Shown here: positions 7,293 through 15,748 of the stretch, in pieces
How positions within the stretch are numbered: the first letter of the stretch is position 1
Layout of the letters: the number at the start of each line of letters is the position of its first letter
Source of the DNA: Pseudomonas sp. PDM05
GTDB taxonomy: Bacteria > Pseudomonadota > Gammaproteobacteria > Pseudomonadales > Pseudomonadaceae
NCBI RefSeq assembly: GCF_014851685.1
Contig: NZ_JACVAC010000017.1
Location: 1-64,000, forward strand
Reading direction: 5' to 3'
DNA length: 64,000 nucleotides
Translations under genes and position numbers: made by a program
Notes under the pieces: generated by a model
The model's input: the letters and a program-made list of their open reading frames with translations, nothing else
Databases searched by the model: none
Told to the model about the DNA's origin: nothing

Positions 7293-7880
7293 TCACCACC
7301 CCTCCTTCAACATCCGCAACTCCAAGCACTGCAACAACATAATCGTCTTCCCATCCACAATCTCCCCACTCTGCACCATCCCCAGCGCCTGCTCAAACCC
7401 CAACTCCAGCACCTCAATATCCTCGCCCTCCTCCTCCAATCCACCGCCTGCCCCCACTTGATCGGACGGTTGATACTCACCGAAAAAGAAGTGAATCCGC
7501 TCCGTCACAGACCCCGGGCTCATGAACGCCGCATAGATCTTCTCTACATGGCCGACTCGATACCCCGTCTCTTCCTCCGCCTCCAGGCGAATACGCTCTT
7601 CCGGGCTGGCGTTGTCCAGTAAACCGGCGGCGGCTTCGATCAGGTAGCCGTGGTAATCATTGACGAAGGTGGGCATGCGGAACTGGCGGGTCAGCAGCAC
7701 CGTGCGTTGCTCGCGGTTGTACAGAAGGATGGTCGCGCCATTGCCGCGGTCGTAGACCTCGCGGTTCTGGGTTTGCCAGCTGCCGTCGCGGCGGCGCAGG
7801 TCGAAGGTGTATTTTTTAAGCAGGTACCAGTTTTTCGAAAGGGTCTCTTCGGCGGTGATGCGAACGGGGCTGTTGTCCAT
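7293..7880 (-). CDS. nudK: Nudix hydrolase, GDP-mannose pyrophosphatase type (NudK)
   Basis: This 195-residue cytosolic Nudix enzyme is predicted to hydrolyse GDP-mannose or a related nucleotide sugar. The Nudix box is present as GLLDNASPEERIRLEAEEET followed by GY, matching the NudK-type box, and its downstream region (SPGSVTERIHFFFGEY) is typical of the ADP-ribose/NudK subfamily. The start MDNSPVRI at 7880 is chosen because an AAGGA ribosome site lies 6 bases upstream; a longer frame to 7964 has no such site. It sits alone between the RHS cassette region and a divergently transcribed hydrolase gene. Confidence 0.88.
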   Translation of the reverse strand: MDNSPVRITAEETLSKNWYLLKKYTFDLRRRDGSWQTQNREVYDRGNGATILLYNREQRTVLLTRQFRMPTFVNDYHGYLIEAAAGLLDNASPEERIRLEAEEETGYRVGHVEKIYAAFMSPGSVTERIHFFFGEYQPSDQVGAGGGLEEEGEDIEVLELGFEQALGMVQSGEIVDGKTIMLLQCLELRMLKEGW

Positions 7881-8052
7881 GGTCGGTCCTTTGCTCAGGG
7901 GGAGGTGAGCATGTCGCGGGGCCGAGGCCAGCGTCAAGCGCGTGATTGACGTAACACTTTGCAAGCAATCCCCGTGAACGACCGTCGAATTAATTCCTTC
8001 ACCACCAGACCTTCTGTTAAAACCCCTGCTTCACCTTCGCCCTGGAACCTTC

Positions 8053-8979
8053 ATGTCGTCACGTTTTCTGTCGCGCCCACGCCTGCGTCGCTTCTCCCTG
8101 TTGTGCATGGCGCTGTTGATCATCGGCCTGCCGGTGGGTTGCAGCGTGCTGCAACACAAAGAGCGCGAGCTGGTGTTTCGCATCGAACCGGGTACCGCCG
8201 GTTGGTACACCGGCTTGCCCAAGGCGGTGCAGGAATTCGAGCTCAAGCCCGCCAGCTTCAAGTCGGGACAGAACATCCACGCCTGGTGGTACCCGGCAGC
8301 CAAGAAGGACGCCCCCGCCATCCTTTACCTGCACGGCGTGCGCTGGAACCTCACCGGGCAGTTGTTTCGCATCGAGCAATTGCACGCGCTGGGCTATTCG
8401 GTGCTGGCCATCGACTATCGCGGTTTCGGCCAGAGCCACGGCGAGCTGCCGTCGGAAACCACGGTGTACGAAGATGCGCGCATCGCCTGGGAACGTTTCC
8501 AGACCCTGCAACCCGACCCGAGCAAACGCCTGATCTACGGGCACTCCCTCGGTGGCGCGGTGGCGATCGACCTGGCGGCGGAGTTGGGCAAGCAGCTGCC
8601 GTTGCCGGTACGGGGACTGGTGATCGAGTCCACGTTCACTTCGTTGGCAGATGTGGCCACGGCGGTGGCGAACACGTCGTTGCCGGTGCGCTGGTTGCTG
8701 TCGCAGAAATTCGATTCCATCGACAAGATTGCCGACATCCGCATGCCGCTGCTGGTGGTGCATGGCCTCGATGATCGCTACGTGCCGCCGCGTTTCAGCG
8801 AGCAGTTATTCAAGGCCGCCCAGGAACCCAAGCGCTTGATGCTGGTGCCCGGCGCCAGCCATAACAACAGCATGAGCCTGGCCGGTCGCAGTTACGGCCA
8901 GGCGTTGGACAAATTGATGCAAGCGAAGATGCCAGCCCAGATGGTGACACACTCCACAGGCCGCAACGGCGACTCATAA
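8053..8979 (+). CDS. Alpha/beta hydrolase, lipoprotein
   Basis: This 308-residue serine hydrolase has an N-terminal signal and lipobox (LPVGC, Cys at about residue 30), so it is probably anchored in an outer or inner membrane facing the periplasm. The alpha/beta-hydrolase elements are in order: LYLHG oxyanion region, DYRGFG, nucleophile elbow GHSLGG, acid in VHGLDDRYVP and histidine in PGASHNN. It resembles the BEM46/YfhR-like group. The substrate is unknown. It is divergent from nudK and is monocistronic. Confidence 0.85.
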   Translation: MSSRFLSRPRLRRFSLLCMALLIIGLPVGCSVLQHKERELVFRIEPGTAGWYTGLPKAVQEFELKPASFKSGQNIHAWWYPAAKKDAPAILYLHGVRWNLTGQLFRIEQLHALGYSVLAIDYRGFGQSHGELPSETTVYEDARIAWERFQTLQPDPSKRLIYGHSLGGAVAIDLAAELGKQLPLPVRGLVIESTFTSLADVATAVANTSLPVRWLLSQKFDSIDKIADIRMPLLVVHGLDDRYVPPRFSEQLFKAAQEPKRLMLVPGASHNNSMSLAGRSYGQALDKLMQAKMPAQMVTHSTGRNGDS

Positions 8980-9156
8980 AACCGCTTTTCGGCACTGGGT
9001 TCGCGCTTGCGTGTCAAGCGCCAACCCTGGCCATACTGGCCCGCGCCGGCAGTTGATCAAATATTAACCTTTGGTTAAATCGCCATACCCGCCGGGGTCT
9101 TGCAAAGTTATCCACAGAGATACCCACGGTTTTCGTGGACAACTCTTTTTACTTTT

Positions 9157-10332
9157 TTACGATTTTTTTGCTGAGCAAAGGCTTTCGGGAAATGTACCCG
9201 GCAGCAAAATCTCGCGATTCACATCGCGTATATCGTTATAGCCACACAGCGCCATCGACACGTCCAGTTCACGGGCGATGATCTCAAGCGCCTTGGTCAC
9301 GCCCGCCTCGCCCAACGCCCCCAAACCGTACAAATGCGGGCGACCGATCATGGTGCCTTTTGCGCCCAGCGCCATCGCCTTGAGCACGTCCTGGCCGGAA
9401 CGGATACCACCATCGAGCCACACTTCGATGCGCTCACCCACCGCGTCGACAATCGCCGGCAATTGGCTGATGCTCGACGGCGCGCCATCCAGCTGGCGGC
9501 CACCGTGATTGCTCACCACCAGCGCGTCCGCACCGGCGTTGGCCGCCAGCCGCGCGTCTTCCACATCAAGGATGCCCTTGATGATCAACTTGCCGCCCCA
9601 GCACTTCTTGATCCACTCCACATCGTCCCAGCTCAGGCGCGGGTCGAATTGCTGGGCGGTCCACGACGACAACGAACTCATGTCCGCCACGCCTTTGACA
9701 TGCCCGACGATATTGCCGAAGCCCCGGCGTTTTGTGCCGAGCATGCCCATCACCCAACGCGGCTTGGTGGCCATGTTGAGGATATTCGCCAGGGTCAGCT
9801 TGGGCGGCGCCGACAGGCCGTTGATCAAATCCTTGTGGCGCTGCCCGAGGATCTGCAGGTCGAGGGTCAACACCAGGGCGTCCACTCCGGCAGCCTTGGC
9901 GCGTTCGATCAATTGCTCGATAAAACTGCGGTCACGCATCACGTACAGCTGGAACCAGAACGGCTGGCCGACGTGTTCAGCGATGTCTTCCAGGGAGCAG
10001 ATGCTCATGGTCGACAACGTATAGCGCAGGCCAAACGCAGCGGCCGCACGGGCCGTGAGGATCTCGCCATCGGCATGTTGCATGCCCGCCAGGCCGGTCG
10101 GCGCCAAGGCGACGGGCATTGCCATGTCCTGGCCGATCATGGTCGCGCGGATCGAACGTTCATCGATGTTGCGCGCCACCCGTTGGCGGAATTTGATGTG
10201 GGCAAAATCGCTTTCGTTGGCGCGATAAGTACTTTCAGTCCAGGAGCCGGAATCGGCGTAATCGTAGAACATCCTTGGGACCCGTTTTTGCGCCAGCTTG
10301 CGTAAATCTTCGATGGTGGTGATCAACGACAT
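9157..10332 (-). CDS. FMN-dependent alpha-hydroxy-acid dehydrogenase (LldD-like)
   Basis: This 391-residue flavoprotein of the glycolate oxidase/L-lactate dehydrogenase family oxidises an L-2-hydroxy acid. Family signatures visible are DYADSGSWTE near the N-terminus, APTGLAGM, the active-site block SNHGGRQLDGAPSS with the catalytic His, and the FMN-phosphate region LDGGIRSGQDVLKAMALGA. The start MSLITTIEDL at 10332 is chosen over an upstream in-frame ATG at 10377 because it matches the family N-terminus. It is transcribed divergently from a DeoR regulator, which probably controls it. Whether the substrate is lactate or another hydroxy acid is not decided by the sequence. Confidence 0.87.
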   Translation of the reverse strand: MSLITTIEDLRKLAQKRVPRMFYDYADSGSWTESTYRANESDFAHIKFRQRVARNIDERSIRATMIGQDMAMPVALAPTGLAGMQHADGEILTARAAAAFGLRYTLSTMSICSLEDIAEHVGQPFWFQLYVMRDRSFIEQLIERAKAAGVDALVLTLDLQILGQRHKDLINGLSAPPKLTLANILNMATKPRWVMGMLGTKRRGFGNIVGHVKGVADMSSLSSWTAQQFDPRLSWDDVEWIKKCWGGKLIIKGILDVEDARLAANAGADALVVSNHGGRQLDGAPSSISQLPAIVDAVGERIEVWLDGGIRSGQDVLKAMALGAKGTMIGRPHLYGLGALGEAGVTKALEIIARELDVSMALCGYNDIRDVNREILLPGTFPESLCSAKKS

Positions 10333-10453
10333 CTGAGTGACCTCTCCCTGAACTGAGCACAGAGAGTAACCGCCCATCGGCTATGCAACCAGCCATTGCG
10401 TTTGCAACGGCGGGCGACTAATCTCGCATAAACCCGCAAAAAAGCGCACAAAC

Positions 10454-11239
10454 ATGCACAACACCCATGAAGCCATCGACCTGCCTTCCCTGCGCAAACA
10501 GAAGATCCTGTTACTGCTGGAGCGCGACGGCAAGGTCACCGCGTCGGAATTGGTAGAGCACTTTGCCGTGTCCCAGGACACCATCCGCCGCGACCTCGGC
10601 GAACTCGCCGCCGCCGGTTTGCTGCAACGGGTGCACGGCGGCGCCCTGCCCCGGCCCAAGGACACCGGCAAGGACTTTTTCACCCGTGTCGGCGAGACCA
10701 ATCAGGCCAAGCGCCGGCTCGCGCAACTGGCCGCAGAACAGGTGGAAGACGGCCAGATCGTGCTGTTCGACTCCGGTTCCACCACATTGCAGATTGCGCA
10801 GTCGCTGCCGCGCTCGATCCGCCTGACCGTCGTGACCCCGTCGCCGATGATCGCCATCGCGCTGGCGGACCATCCGCAGGTCAACGTGATCCTCGCGGGT
10901 GGCCAGCTCAACCCGGCGACCTTGTCCACCAGCGGCCAGGAAGCCGTGCGCCTGATTCAGAGCGTCAAGGCTGACGTGCTGTTTACCGGCGTCTGCGCCT
11001 TGCACCCGCAGGTCGGGATCAGCTCGCTGCATTTCGATGAAGTGGCGGTCAAACAGGCCCTGCTCGATAGCGCCTCCCATGTGGTGGCGGTGACCATGGC
11101 CGACAAGCTCGGTGCGGTGGAGCCCTTTGTGGTGGCGCCGTGCAGCCGTATTCACACACTGATCACCGAGTGGCATGTGCCGAGTGTGGAGGCGTATGAA
11201 CAGTTGGGGTTGCAAGTGCTGCGAGTGGAAGTCGAATAG
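10454..11239 (+). CDS. DeoR-family transcriptional regulator
   Basis: The 261-residue protein has a DeoR-type N-terminal winged helix (RKQKILLLLERDGKVTASEL, VSQDTIRRDLGELAAAGLL, RVHGGA) followed by the DeoRC sugar-phosphate-binding domain with the DSGSTT motif and a GVCAL segment. It is divergent from the alpha-hydroxy-acid dehydrogenase with a 121-base shared intergenic region, which suggests it regulates that gene. The effector is unknown. A strong hairpin terminator follows. Confidence 0.9.
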   Translation: MHNTHEAIDLPSLRKQKILLLLERDGKVTASELVEHFAVSQDTIRRDLGELAAAGLLQRVHGGALPRPKDTGKDFFTRVGETNQAKRRLAQLAAEQVEDGQIVLFDSGSTTLQIAQSLPRSIRLTVVTPSPMIAIALADHPQVNVILAGGQLNPATLSTSGQEAVRLIQSVKADVLFTGVCALHPQVGISSLHFDEVAVKQALLDSASHVVAVTMADKLGAVEPFVVAPCSRIHTLITEWHVPSVEAYEQLGLQVLRVEVE

Positions 11240-11246
11240 CACAACG

Positions 11247-11275
11247 AAAACAGGCGCCGCAATGGCGCCTGTTTT
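11247..11275. terminator. Rho-independent terminator, bidirectional
   Basis: The perfect 12-bp arms AAAACAGGCGCC (11247-11258) and GGCGCCTGTTTT (11264-11275) enclose a 5-base loop, with A-rich and U-rich flanks on both strands. It lies between the convergent DeoR and PLDc_N genes and can serve both. Confidence 0.9.
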
Positions 11276-11290
11276 CTATACGGTCCTGGT

Positions 11291-11497
11291 TCAATTTTTA
11301 CCCTGTTGTGGCATCTCGCGTTTCGGCCCGAACATCGCCCAGGCGATCAGCCCAAACAGCGGCACAAAAATCAGAATCACCAACCATAATCCTTTCGACT
11401 CCCAGCCCCCTGTGCTGCGCAAAACGATATTGATTGCCCACAATTCCAACAGCAGCAGAATCACTGCCAAACCGATCCAGATGTATTGAATTTCCAT
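11291..11497 (-). CDS. PLDc_N-domain small membrane protein
   Basis: This 68-residue protein has two membrane segments (WIGLAVILLLLELWAINIVL and LWLVILIFVPLFGLIAWAMF) and ends with the FGPKRE motif typical of the PLDc_N domain found at the N-terminus of cardiolipin synthases. No phospholipase domain is attached, so it is a stand-alone small protein. A clear AGGAGG ribosome site precedes ATG 11497. Its function is unknown. Confidence 0.82.
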   Translation of the reverse strand: MEIQYIWIGLAVILLLLELWAINIVLRSTGGWESKGLWLVILIFVPLFGLIAWAMFGPKREMPQQGKN

Positions 11498-11763
11498 GCT
11501 TCACCTCCTAGGTCGTGTGCGTTAGGTCAAGCAACGGCCGCCAGGGTTCATAAAACTTTGCACAAAAAACCGGGGGTTGTGGAATGCAACGTGCCACGCG
11601 GCCAACCATGCAACCTGCACGATAGCCTGGCTTTCACAGAACCCGTATCCAATTGAATTACCTGACTATTTTAAAACCGCTCAGGTTGGTACGACTGATG
11701 CACTCCAGTACGGGACGAGGCGTGCATTTCGACACGCCCTGGTTCTCCTGTGAGGTATCACCC

Positions 11764-12240
11764 ATGAATGCCATTGATCTGCTCAAAGCCGACCACGAAC
11801 GCGTAAAGGCCCTGTTGACTCAATTGAGTGAGTCCACTGAACGCGGGGTAAAAAAACGCACTGAACTGTTGGCCAAGCTGGAGGCGGAAATCAGTTTGCA
11901 TACCAAACTTGAGGAAGAAATCCTCTACCCCGCTTTCAGGAAAGCCGGTGGCAAGGAACAGGACATCATGTATCACGAGGCCAAGGAAGAGCACCGCACC
12001 GTCGACTCCCTGGTATTGCCCGACCTTAAACAGACCGAACCTTCAACCACAGAATTCTCCGGACGCGTCAAAGTGGTCAAGGAACTGTTGGAGCACCACA
12101 TCGAGGAAGAAGAAACCGAGATGTTCCCGCAGGCGAAAAAGCTGCTGGGCAAGGCGCGCCTTGAAGAGTTGGGCGCCGAAATGGAAGCGATGAAAGCGGC
12201 GCACAAGAAATTGCAGTCCAGCAAGCCAATGGCGGCTTAA
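11764..12240 (+). CDS. Hemerythrin-domain protein
   Basis: This 158-residue cytosolic four-helix protein carries the hemerythrin HHE pattern: DHERVK at the start, HTKLEEEILYP, HEAKEEH and LLEHHIEEEETEMFP, which supply His and Glu ligands for a di-iron site. Such proteins bind O2 or NO, or act in iron and oxidative stress handling. The start MNAIDLLKADHE at 11764 follows a GAGGT site; a longer frame to 11653 is less likely. A 266-base upstream region separates it from the divergent PLDc_N gene. Confidence 0.87.
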   Translation: MNAIDLLKADHERVKALLTQLSESTERGVKKRTELLAKLEAEISLHTKLEEEILYPAFRKAGGKEQDIMYHEAKEEHRTVDSLVLPDLKQTEPSTTEFSGRVKVVKELLEHHIEEEETEMFPQAKKLLGKARLEELGAEMEAMKAAHKKLQSSKPMAA

Positions 12241-12254
12241 CCACGCAAACCTGC

Positions 12255-12464
12255 TCAGGCAGCTGACGGCTCATCGGTGACTGGCGGCTCGGGCACAACG
12301 CCCCAGTCGCCATGTTCATACCAGTCATCACCCAGCATCTCCCCCGGGTGCATTGTACGATCGGCCCCGTTGCCGCAGGCCAGGTCGGTCGCGGCGCAGT
12401 AGCGGTCACAGCCCCAGCAGATACGCTCGGGGTGCTTGGGGTGCAGTGGGAAAGGCTTGGCCAT
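12255..12464 (-). CDS. DUF3079 protein, Cys-containing small protein
   Basis: The 69-residue product starts MAKPFPLHPKHPERICWGCD and contains CWGCDRYCAATDLACGNG, four cysteines that could bind zinc, followed by GDDWYEHGDWG. This pattern matches the DUF3079 family as I know it. The start at 12464 is chosen because the family begins MAKxFPLHPKHPERICWGC; longer frames extend upstream without support. It is convergent with the hemerythrin gene. Function is unknown. Confidence 0.82.
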   Translation of the reverse strand: MAKPFPLHPKHPERICWGCDRYCAATDLACGNGADRTMHPGEMLGDDWYEHGDWGVVPEPPVTDEPSAA

Positions 12465-12569
12465 GATCGGGTTCCCTGGCGGCTGGCTATGCCTGCAACG
12501 TACCTGGATGGCACTCACCTGGCCTTGACCGGCATCAAGCCCGGCAATCATGAAATATCCTCGAAACTT

Positions 12570-12588
12570 GACAAGAATCATTATTATT
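12570..12588 (+). promoter_or_regulatory. Fur-box-like site upstream of ftrABCD
   Basis: The AT-rich sequence GACAAGAATCATTATTATT lies about 55 bases before the ftrA start and resembles the Fur consensus (repeats of GATAAT / AATCATTAT). It fits iron-repressed expression of the uptake operon that follows. Confidence 0.5.
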
Positions 12589-12643
12589 CACGCCAGACCT
12601 TCCTAGACTCGGGCTCCCTCTCCCCACCCGTCAGGAAGCCTCC

Positions 12644-13174
12644 ATGCGTACCTCTTCTTTGCTGCCCATCGCCCTGCTGCTGAGCACCTCGGCGGCACTC
12701 GCCAAGGAATACCCGATCGGCGAACCGCAACACTGCCCGGGGCTGGAAATCGGCGCGGTGTACCTGCAACCGATCGAGATGGCACCCGCCGGCATGATGC
12801 GCGCCACCGCCGATTCCGATGTGCACCTGGAAGCAGATGTGCGCGCCACCGCGGACAATGCCCAAGGCTTTCAGGAAGGCAGTTTCGTCCCCTATTTGAA
12901 CCTGTCGTTCACCCTGAAAAAACACGGCAGCGAAACGCCCATCAACGGCGATTTCCACGCCATGGTCGCCAACGACGGGCCGCACTACGGCGACAACGTC
13001 AAGCTGCAAGGCCCCGGTAAATACACCCTCACCTTCACCGTACTGCCGCCCTCCGGCCACCACTCCCTGGGCCTGCACACCGACAAGGAAACCGGGGTCG
13101 CCCCGTGGTTCGAACGCTGCGAAGTGCACTACGAATTCGTCTATGCCGGCATCGCCAAAAAAGGCGGCTATTGA
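12644..13174 (+). CDS. ftrA: Periplasmic P19-type iron-binding protein FtrA
   Basis: This 176-residue protein has a cleavable signal peptide (cut near ALA-KEYPIG) and the P19 family body: EIGAVYLQPIEMAPAGMM, DVHLEADVRA, GDFHAMVANDGPHYGDNV and PPSGHHSLGLHTDKETGVAP. These provide the Met and His ligands that bind copper/iron in P19 proteins. It is the first gene of a four-gene operon (P19, cupredoxin-like, FTR1 permease, polyferredoxin), the arrangement of the Bordetella ftrABCD ferrous-iron system. Its stop overlaps the next start (TGATG). Confidence 0.87.
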   Translation: MRTSSLLPIALLLSTSAALAKEYPIGEPQHCPGLEIGAVYLQPIEMAPAGMMRATADSDVHLEADVRATADNAQGFQEGSFVPYLNLSFTLKKHGSETPINGDFHAMVANDGPHYGDNVKLQGPGKYTLTFTVLPPSGHHSLGLHTDKETGVAPWFERCEVHYEFVYAGIAKKGGY

Positions 13175-13497
13175 TGCGCCGTGCCCTGTGGCTGGGCGGC
13201 GTTCTGCTGAATGGCACGGCGTTGGCGGCGCCATTGCCGGTGTATGAACTGAGCCTGCAGGACGGTCACTTCAACCCGCCACAACTGGCCGTCAAGGCTG
13301 GCGAGCGCTTCAAGATCGTGCTCAAGAATATCGGCCAGGGCCCGGCGGAATTTGAAAGCACGCCCTTGCGGGTGGAGAAGGTGTTGTCGCCCGGCGTGAC
13401 CACCTTCGTGGTGATCCACCCGCTCCAGCCCGGCGTGTATCCGTTCTTCGACGAGTTCAATCCCCATCTGCCTGAAGGCAGCATCCGCGCCGACTAG
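13174..13497 (+). CDS. ftrB: Cupredoxin-like periplasmic protein FtrB
   Basis: This 107-residue protein has a signal peptide (MRRALWLGGVLLNGTALA) and a cupredoxin-like fold of the EfeO N-terminal type (LQDGHFNPPQLAVKAGERFK, FDEFNPHLPEG). It overlaps ftrA by one base. In ferrous iron systems of this type it is proposed to oxidise or hand over Fe2+ before the permease. The start at 13174 is chosen over an upstream frame start (13105) that lacks a signal peptide. Confidence 0.82.
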   Translation: MRRALWLGGVLLNGTALAAPLPVYELSLQDGHFNPPQLAVKAGERFKIVLKNIGQGPAEFESTPLRVEKVLSPGVTTFVVIHPLQPGVYPFFDEFNPHLPEGSIRAD

Positions 13498-13506
13498 GAG
13501 CCGTTG

Positions 13507-14346
13507 ATGAATCAATCGATGTTCATTGTGTGGCGCGAAAGCGTCGAGGCGCTGTTGGTGATCGGCATCCTGCAAGCCTGGATCAGCCGTCAGGCCGGTC
13601 ATTCGCGCCTGGCGCGTTTCCTGTGGGCCGGGGTGCTGCTGGGGCTGCTCGGCTCCGCCGGTTTGGCCGGGTTGATGCTGTGGGCTGGCGAAACCATGAG
13701 CGGTGCCGAGGGCGAATGGCTGCAAGCGGCGCTCACACTGATCGCCAGCGGCTTGATGGTGCAGATGGTGTTCTGGATGCATCGCCACGCGCCCACCCTC
13801 AAACACCGCCTGGTGAGTGAAGCCGACCAGCGCCTGGCCAGTCACGGCGGCTGGGGGGTGCTGCTGTTGGCGCTGTTGGCGGTCAGCCGCGAAGGCAGTG
13901 AGACCGTGGTGTTTTTGTATGGTGCCGGTGCGCGCCTGCACGACGAGGCGCTGGGGTTGTTCGCCATAGGCGGCGTGCTCGGCCTGGTGCTGGCCGGGCT
14001 CACGGTGCTGCTGTTGCGCGGCAGCCGACGGTTCATCTCCTGGTCGGGATTTTTCGCCCTCAGCGAAGCGTTGCTGTTGCTGCTCGGCGGTGCCTTGCTG
14101 GTGGCAGCGGTGGACCGTATCAGCGGGCAACTGCTGGCCATGGACATGCCCGACTGGGTCTATGCGGCCTTTGGCGACAGCCGCTGGGACAGCAGCGCCT
14201 TGCTCAGTGACAGCCACGGCCTGGGCGCCTTGCTCGCCGACTTCGCCGGCTACCGCGCAGCGCCGAGCCTGATCAGCGTATTGGTGCTACTCGGCTACTG
14301 GCTGCTGGTGGGCGGCGGCCTGCGCCGGGCGCGGCGCGTAGCATGA
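13507..14346 (+). CDS. ftrC: FTR1-family iron permease FtrC
   Basis: This 279-residue polytopic inner-membrane permease carries two R-E-x-x-E motifs, RESVE at residues 10-14 and REGSE at 128-132, the iron-binding signatures of FTR1/EfeU permeases, among seven or so membrane segments. A TAGGAG site fits ATG 13507 better than the in-frame TTG at 13504. It overlaps ftrD by four bases (ATGA), so the operon is tightly coupled. Confidence 0.9.
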   Translation: MNQSMFIVWRESVEALLVIGILQAWISRQAGHSRLARFLWAGVLLGLLGSAGLAGLMLWAGETMSGAEGEWLQAALTLIASGLMVQMVFWMHRHAPTLKHRLVSEADQRLASHGGWGVLLLALLAVSREGSETVVFLYGAGARLHDEALGLFAIGGVLGLVLAGLTVLLLRGSRRFISWSGFFALSEALLLLLGGALLVAAVDRISGQLLAMDMPDWVYAAFGDSRWDSSALLSDSHGLGALLADFAGYRAAPSLISVLVLLGYWLLVGGGLRRARRVA

Positions 14347-15689
14347 GCCGCCTGCAACAGTTGGGCGATGGCATGCGCCGTCACGCACGGTTGATCCGTG
14401 CCGTGCAATGGGCCGTGGTGCTGGTGTACGCCGCCCTGCTGGTGGTGCCGGCGCTGCTGCCACTGCCGGACAGCCAGGCGCGTGTGCTGGGCAACCTGAC
14501 GCTGCTCGCGCAGTTCGTGTTCTGGGGGATCTGGTGGCCGTTCGTGTTGCTGTCGATGGCGCTGTTCGGGCGCCTGTGGTGCGGCGTGCTGTGCCCGGAA
14601 GGTTCGCTGAGCGAATGGGCCAGCACCCACGGGCGCGGCCTCGGCATTCCGCGCTGGCTGCGCTGGGGCGGCTGGCCCACCGTGGGGTTTTGCCTGACCA
14701 CCGTCTACGGCCAACTCATCAGCGTGTATGACTACGCCCAGGCCGCGCTGCTGATCCTCGGCGGCTCGACCCTGGCCGCCGTGGTGGTCGGCTTGCTGTT
14801 CGTGCGCGGCAAGCGCGTGTGGTGCCGCTACCTGTGCCCGGTCAGCGGCGTGTTCGCCCTGCTCGCGCGCCTGGCGCCGGTGCACTTCGCGGTGGATGAA
14901 CAACGCTGGAAAGCCAACACCGCACCGCGCCTGCCACTGCCCAACTGTGCGCCGCTCCTGGACATTCGCCGCCTGCAAGGCGCCAGCGATTGCCACGCTT
15001 GCGGGCGTTGCAGCGGCCAACGCGGCGCCGTGCAACTGATCGCCCGCTCGTGCAACCAGGAAATCCTCCAGACCCCACGCCAACCGGCCAACCCCTGGGA
15101 CGCACGCCTGCTGTTGTTCGGCGTGATCGGCCTGGCCATGGGCGCCTTCCAATGGACCGTCAGCCCCTGGTTCATCGCTCTCAAGCAATACCTCGCCGAA
15201 TGGTTGATCAGCCGCGACTGGCTATGGCTGCTGCAAGACAACGCACCCTGGTGGCTGCTCACCCACTACCCGCAACTCAACGACAGCTTCAGTTGGCTGG
15301 ATGGTCTGTGCATCCTGCTGTACCTGGCGGGCAGTTCACTGCTATTCGGTGGCGGCGGCTGGCTGCTGTTGCGCCTGGCCGCGTATTTGGCGGGCGATCG
15401 CGCACTGTTTCGGCCCCTGGCCCTGACCCTCACGCCCTTGGGTGGTGCGGGATTGTTTTTGGGATTGTCGGCGACCACGGTGAAATTGCTGCGCTACGAA
15501 GGATGGCTGCTGGCGTGGGTGCAACCATTGCGGGCGGGGATATTGCTGGCGGCGATAGGCTGGTGCCTGTGGTTGGCGTGGCAACAACTCAAGGGCCTGC
15601 CTCGCGGGCGGGCGTGGCTGTGTGTGCTGATGAGTACCGGGTTGATCGGTTATGGCTGGTGGCTGCAGTTCTGGGGCTGGGCCAGTTGA
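14343..15689 (+). CDS. ftrD: 4Fe-4S polyferredoxin membrane protein FtrD
   Basis: This 448-residue membrane protein resembles NapH/RdxA-type polyferredoxins. It has CP motifs CGVLCPEG and CRYLCPVSG after membrane segments, and a ferredoxin-like CHACGRCSGQRG region. It is the last gene of the ftr operon and is thought to move electrons for iron uptake. It ends just before a probable terminator. Confidence 0.85.
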   Translation: MSRLQQLGDGMRRHARLIRAVQWAVVLVYAALLVVPALLPLPDSQARVLGNLTLLAQFVFWGIWWPFVLLSMALFGRLWCGVLCPEGSLSEWASTHGRGLGIPRWLRWGGWPTVGFCLTTVYGQLISVYDYAQAALLILGGSTLAAVVVGLLFVRGKRVWCRYLCPVSGVFALLARLAPVHFAVDEQRWKANTAPRLPLPNCAPLLDIRRLQGASDCHACGRCSGQRGAVQLIARSCNQEILQTPRQPANPWDARLLLFGVIGLAMGAFQWTVSPWFIALKQYLAEWLISRDWLWLLQDNAPWWLLTHYPQLNDSFSWLDGLCILLYLAGSSLLFGGGGWLLLRLAAYLAGDRALFRPLALTLTPLGGAGLFLGLSATTVKLLRYEGWLLAWVQPLRAGILLAAIGWCLWLAWQQLKGLPRGRAWLCVLMSTGLIGYGWWLQFWGWAS

Positions 15690-15707
15690 GTTAGGCAAAC
15701 CCAATGC

Positions 15708-15735
15708 GGGGAGGAGGCACGCCCCCTCCCACCTT
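15708..15735 (+). terminator. Probable terminator after the ftr operon
   Basis: The arms GGGGAGG and CCCCTCCC, at 15708-15714 and 15723-15730, are followed by ACCTTTT. It lies between ftrD and the convergent chemoreceptor gene. Confidence 0.5.
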
Positions 15736-15748
15736 TTCCAAACCCACT

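Noticed and set aside
11653..11763. Upstream extension of the hemerythrin gene
   Set aside because: The extra residues are not of the family and the ATG at 11764 has the ribosome site.
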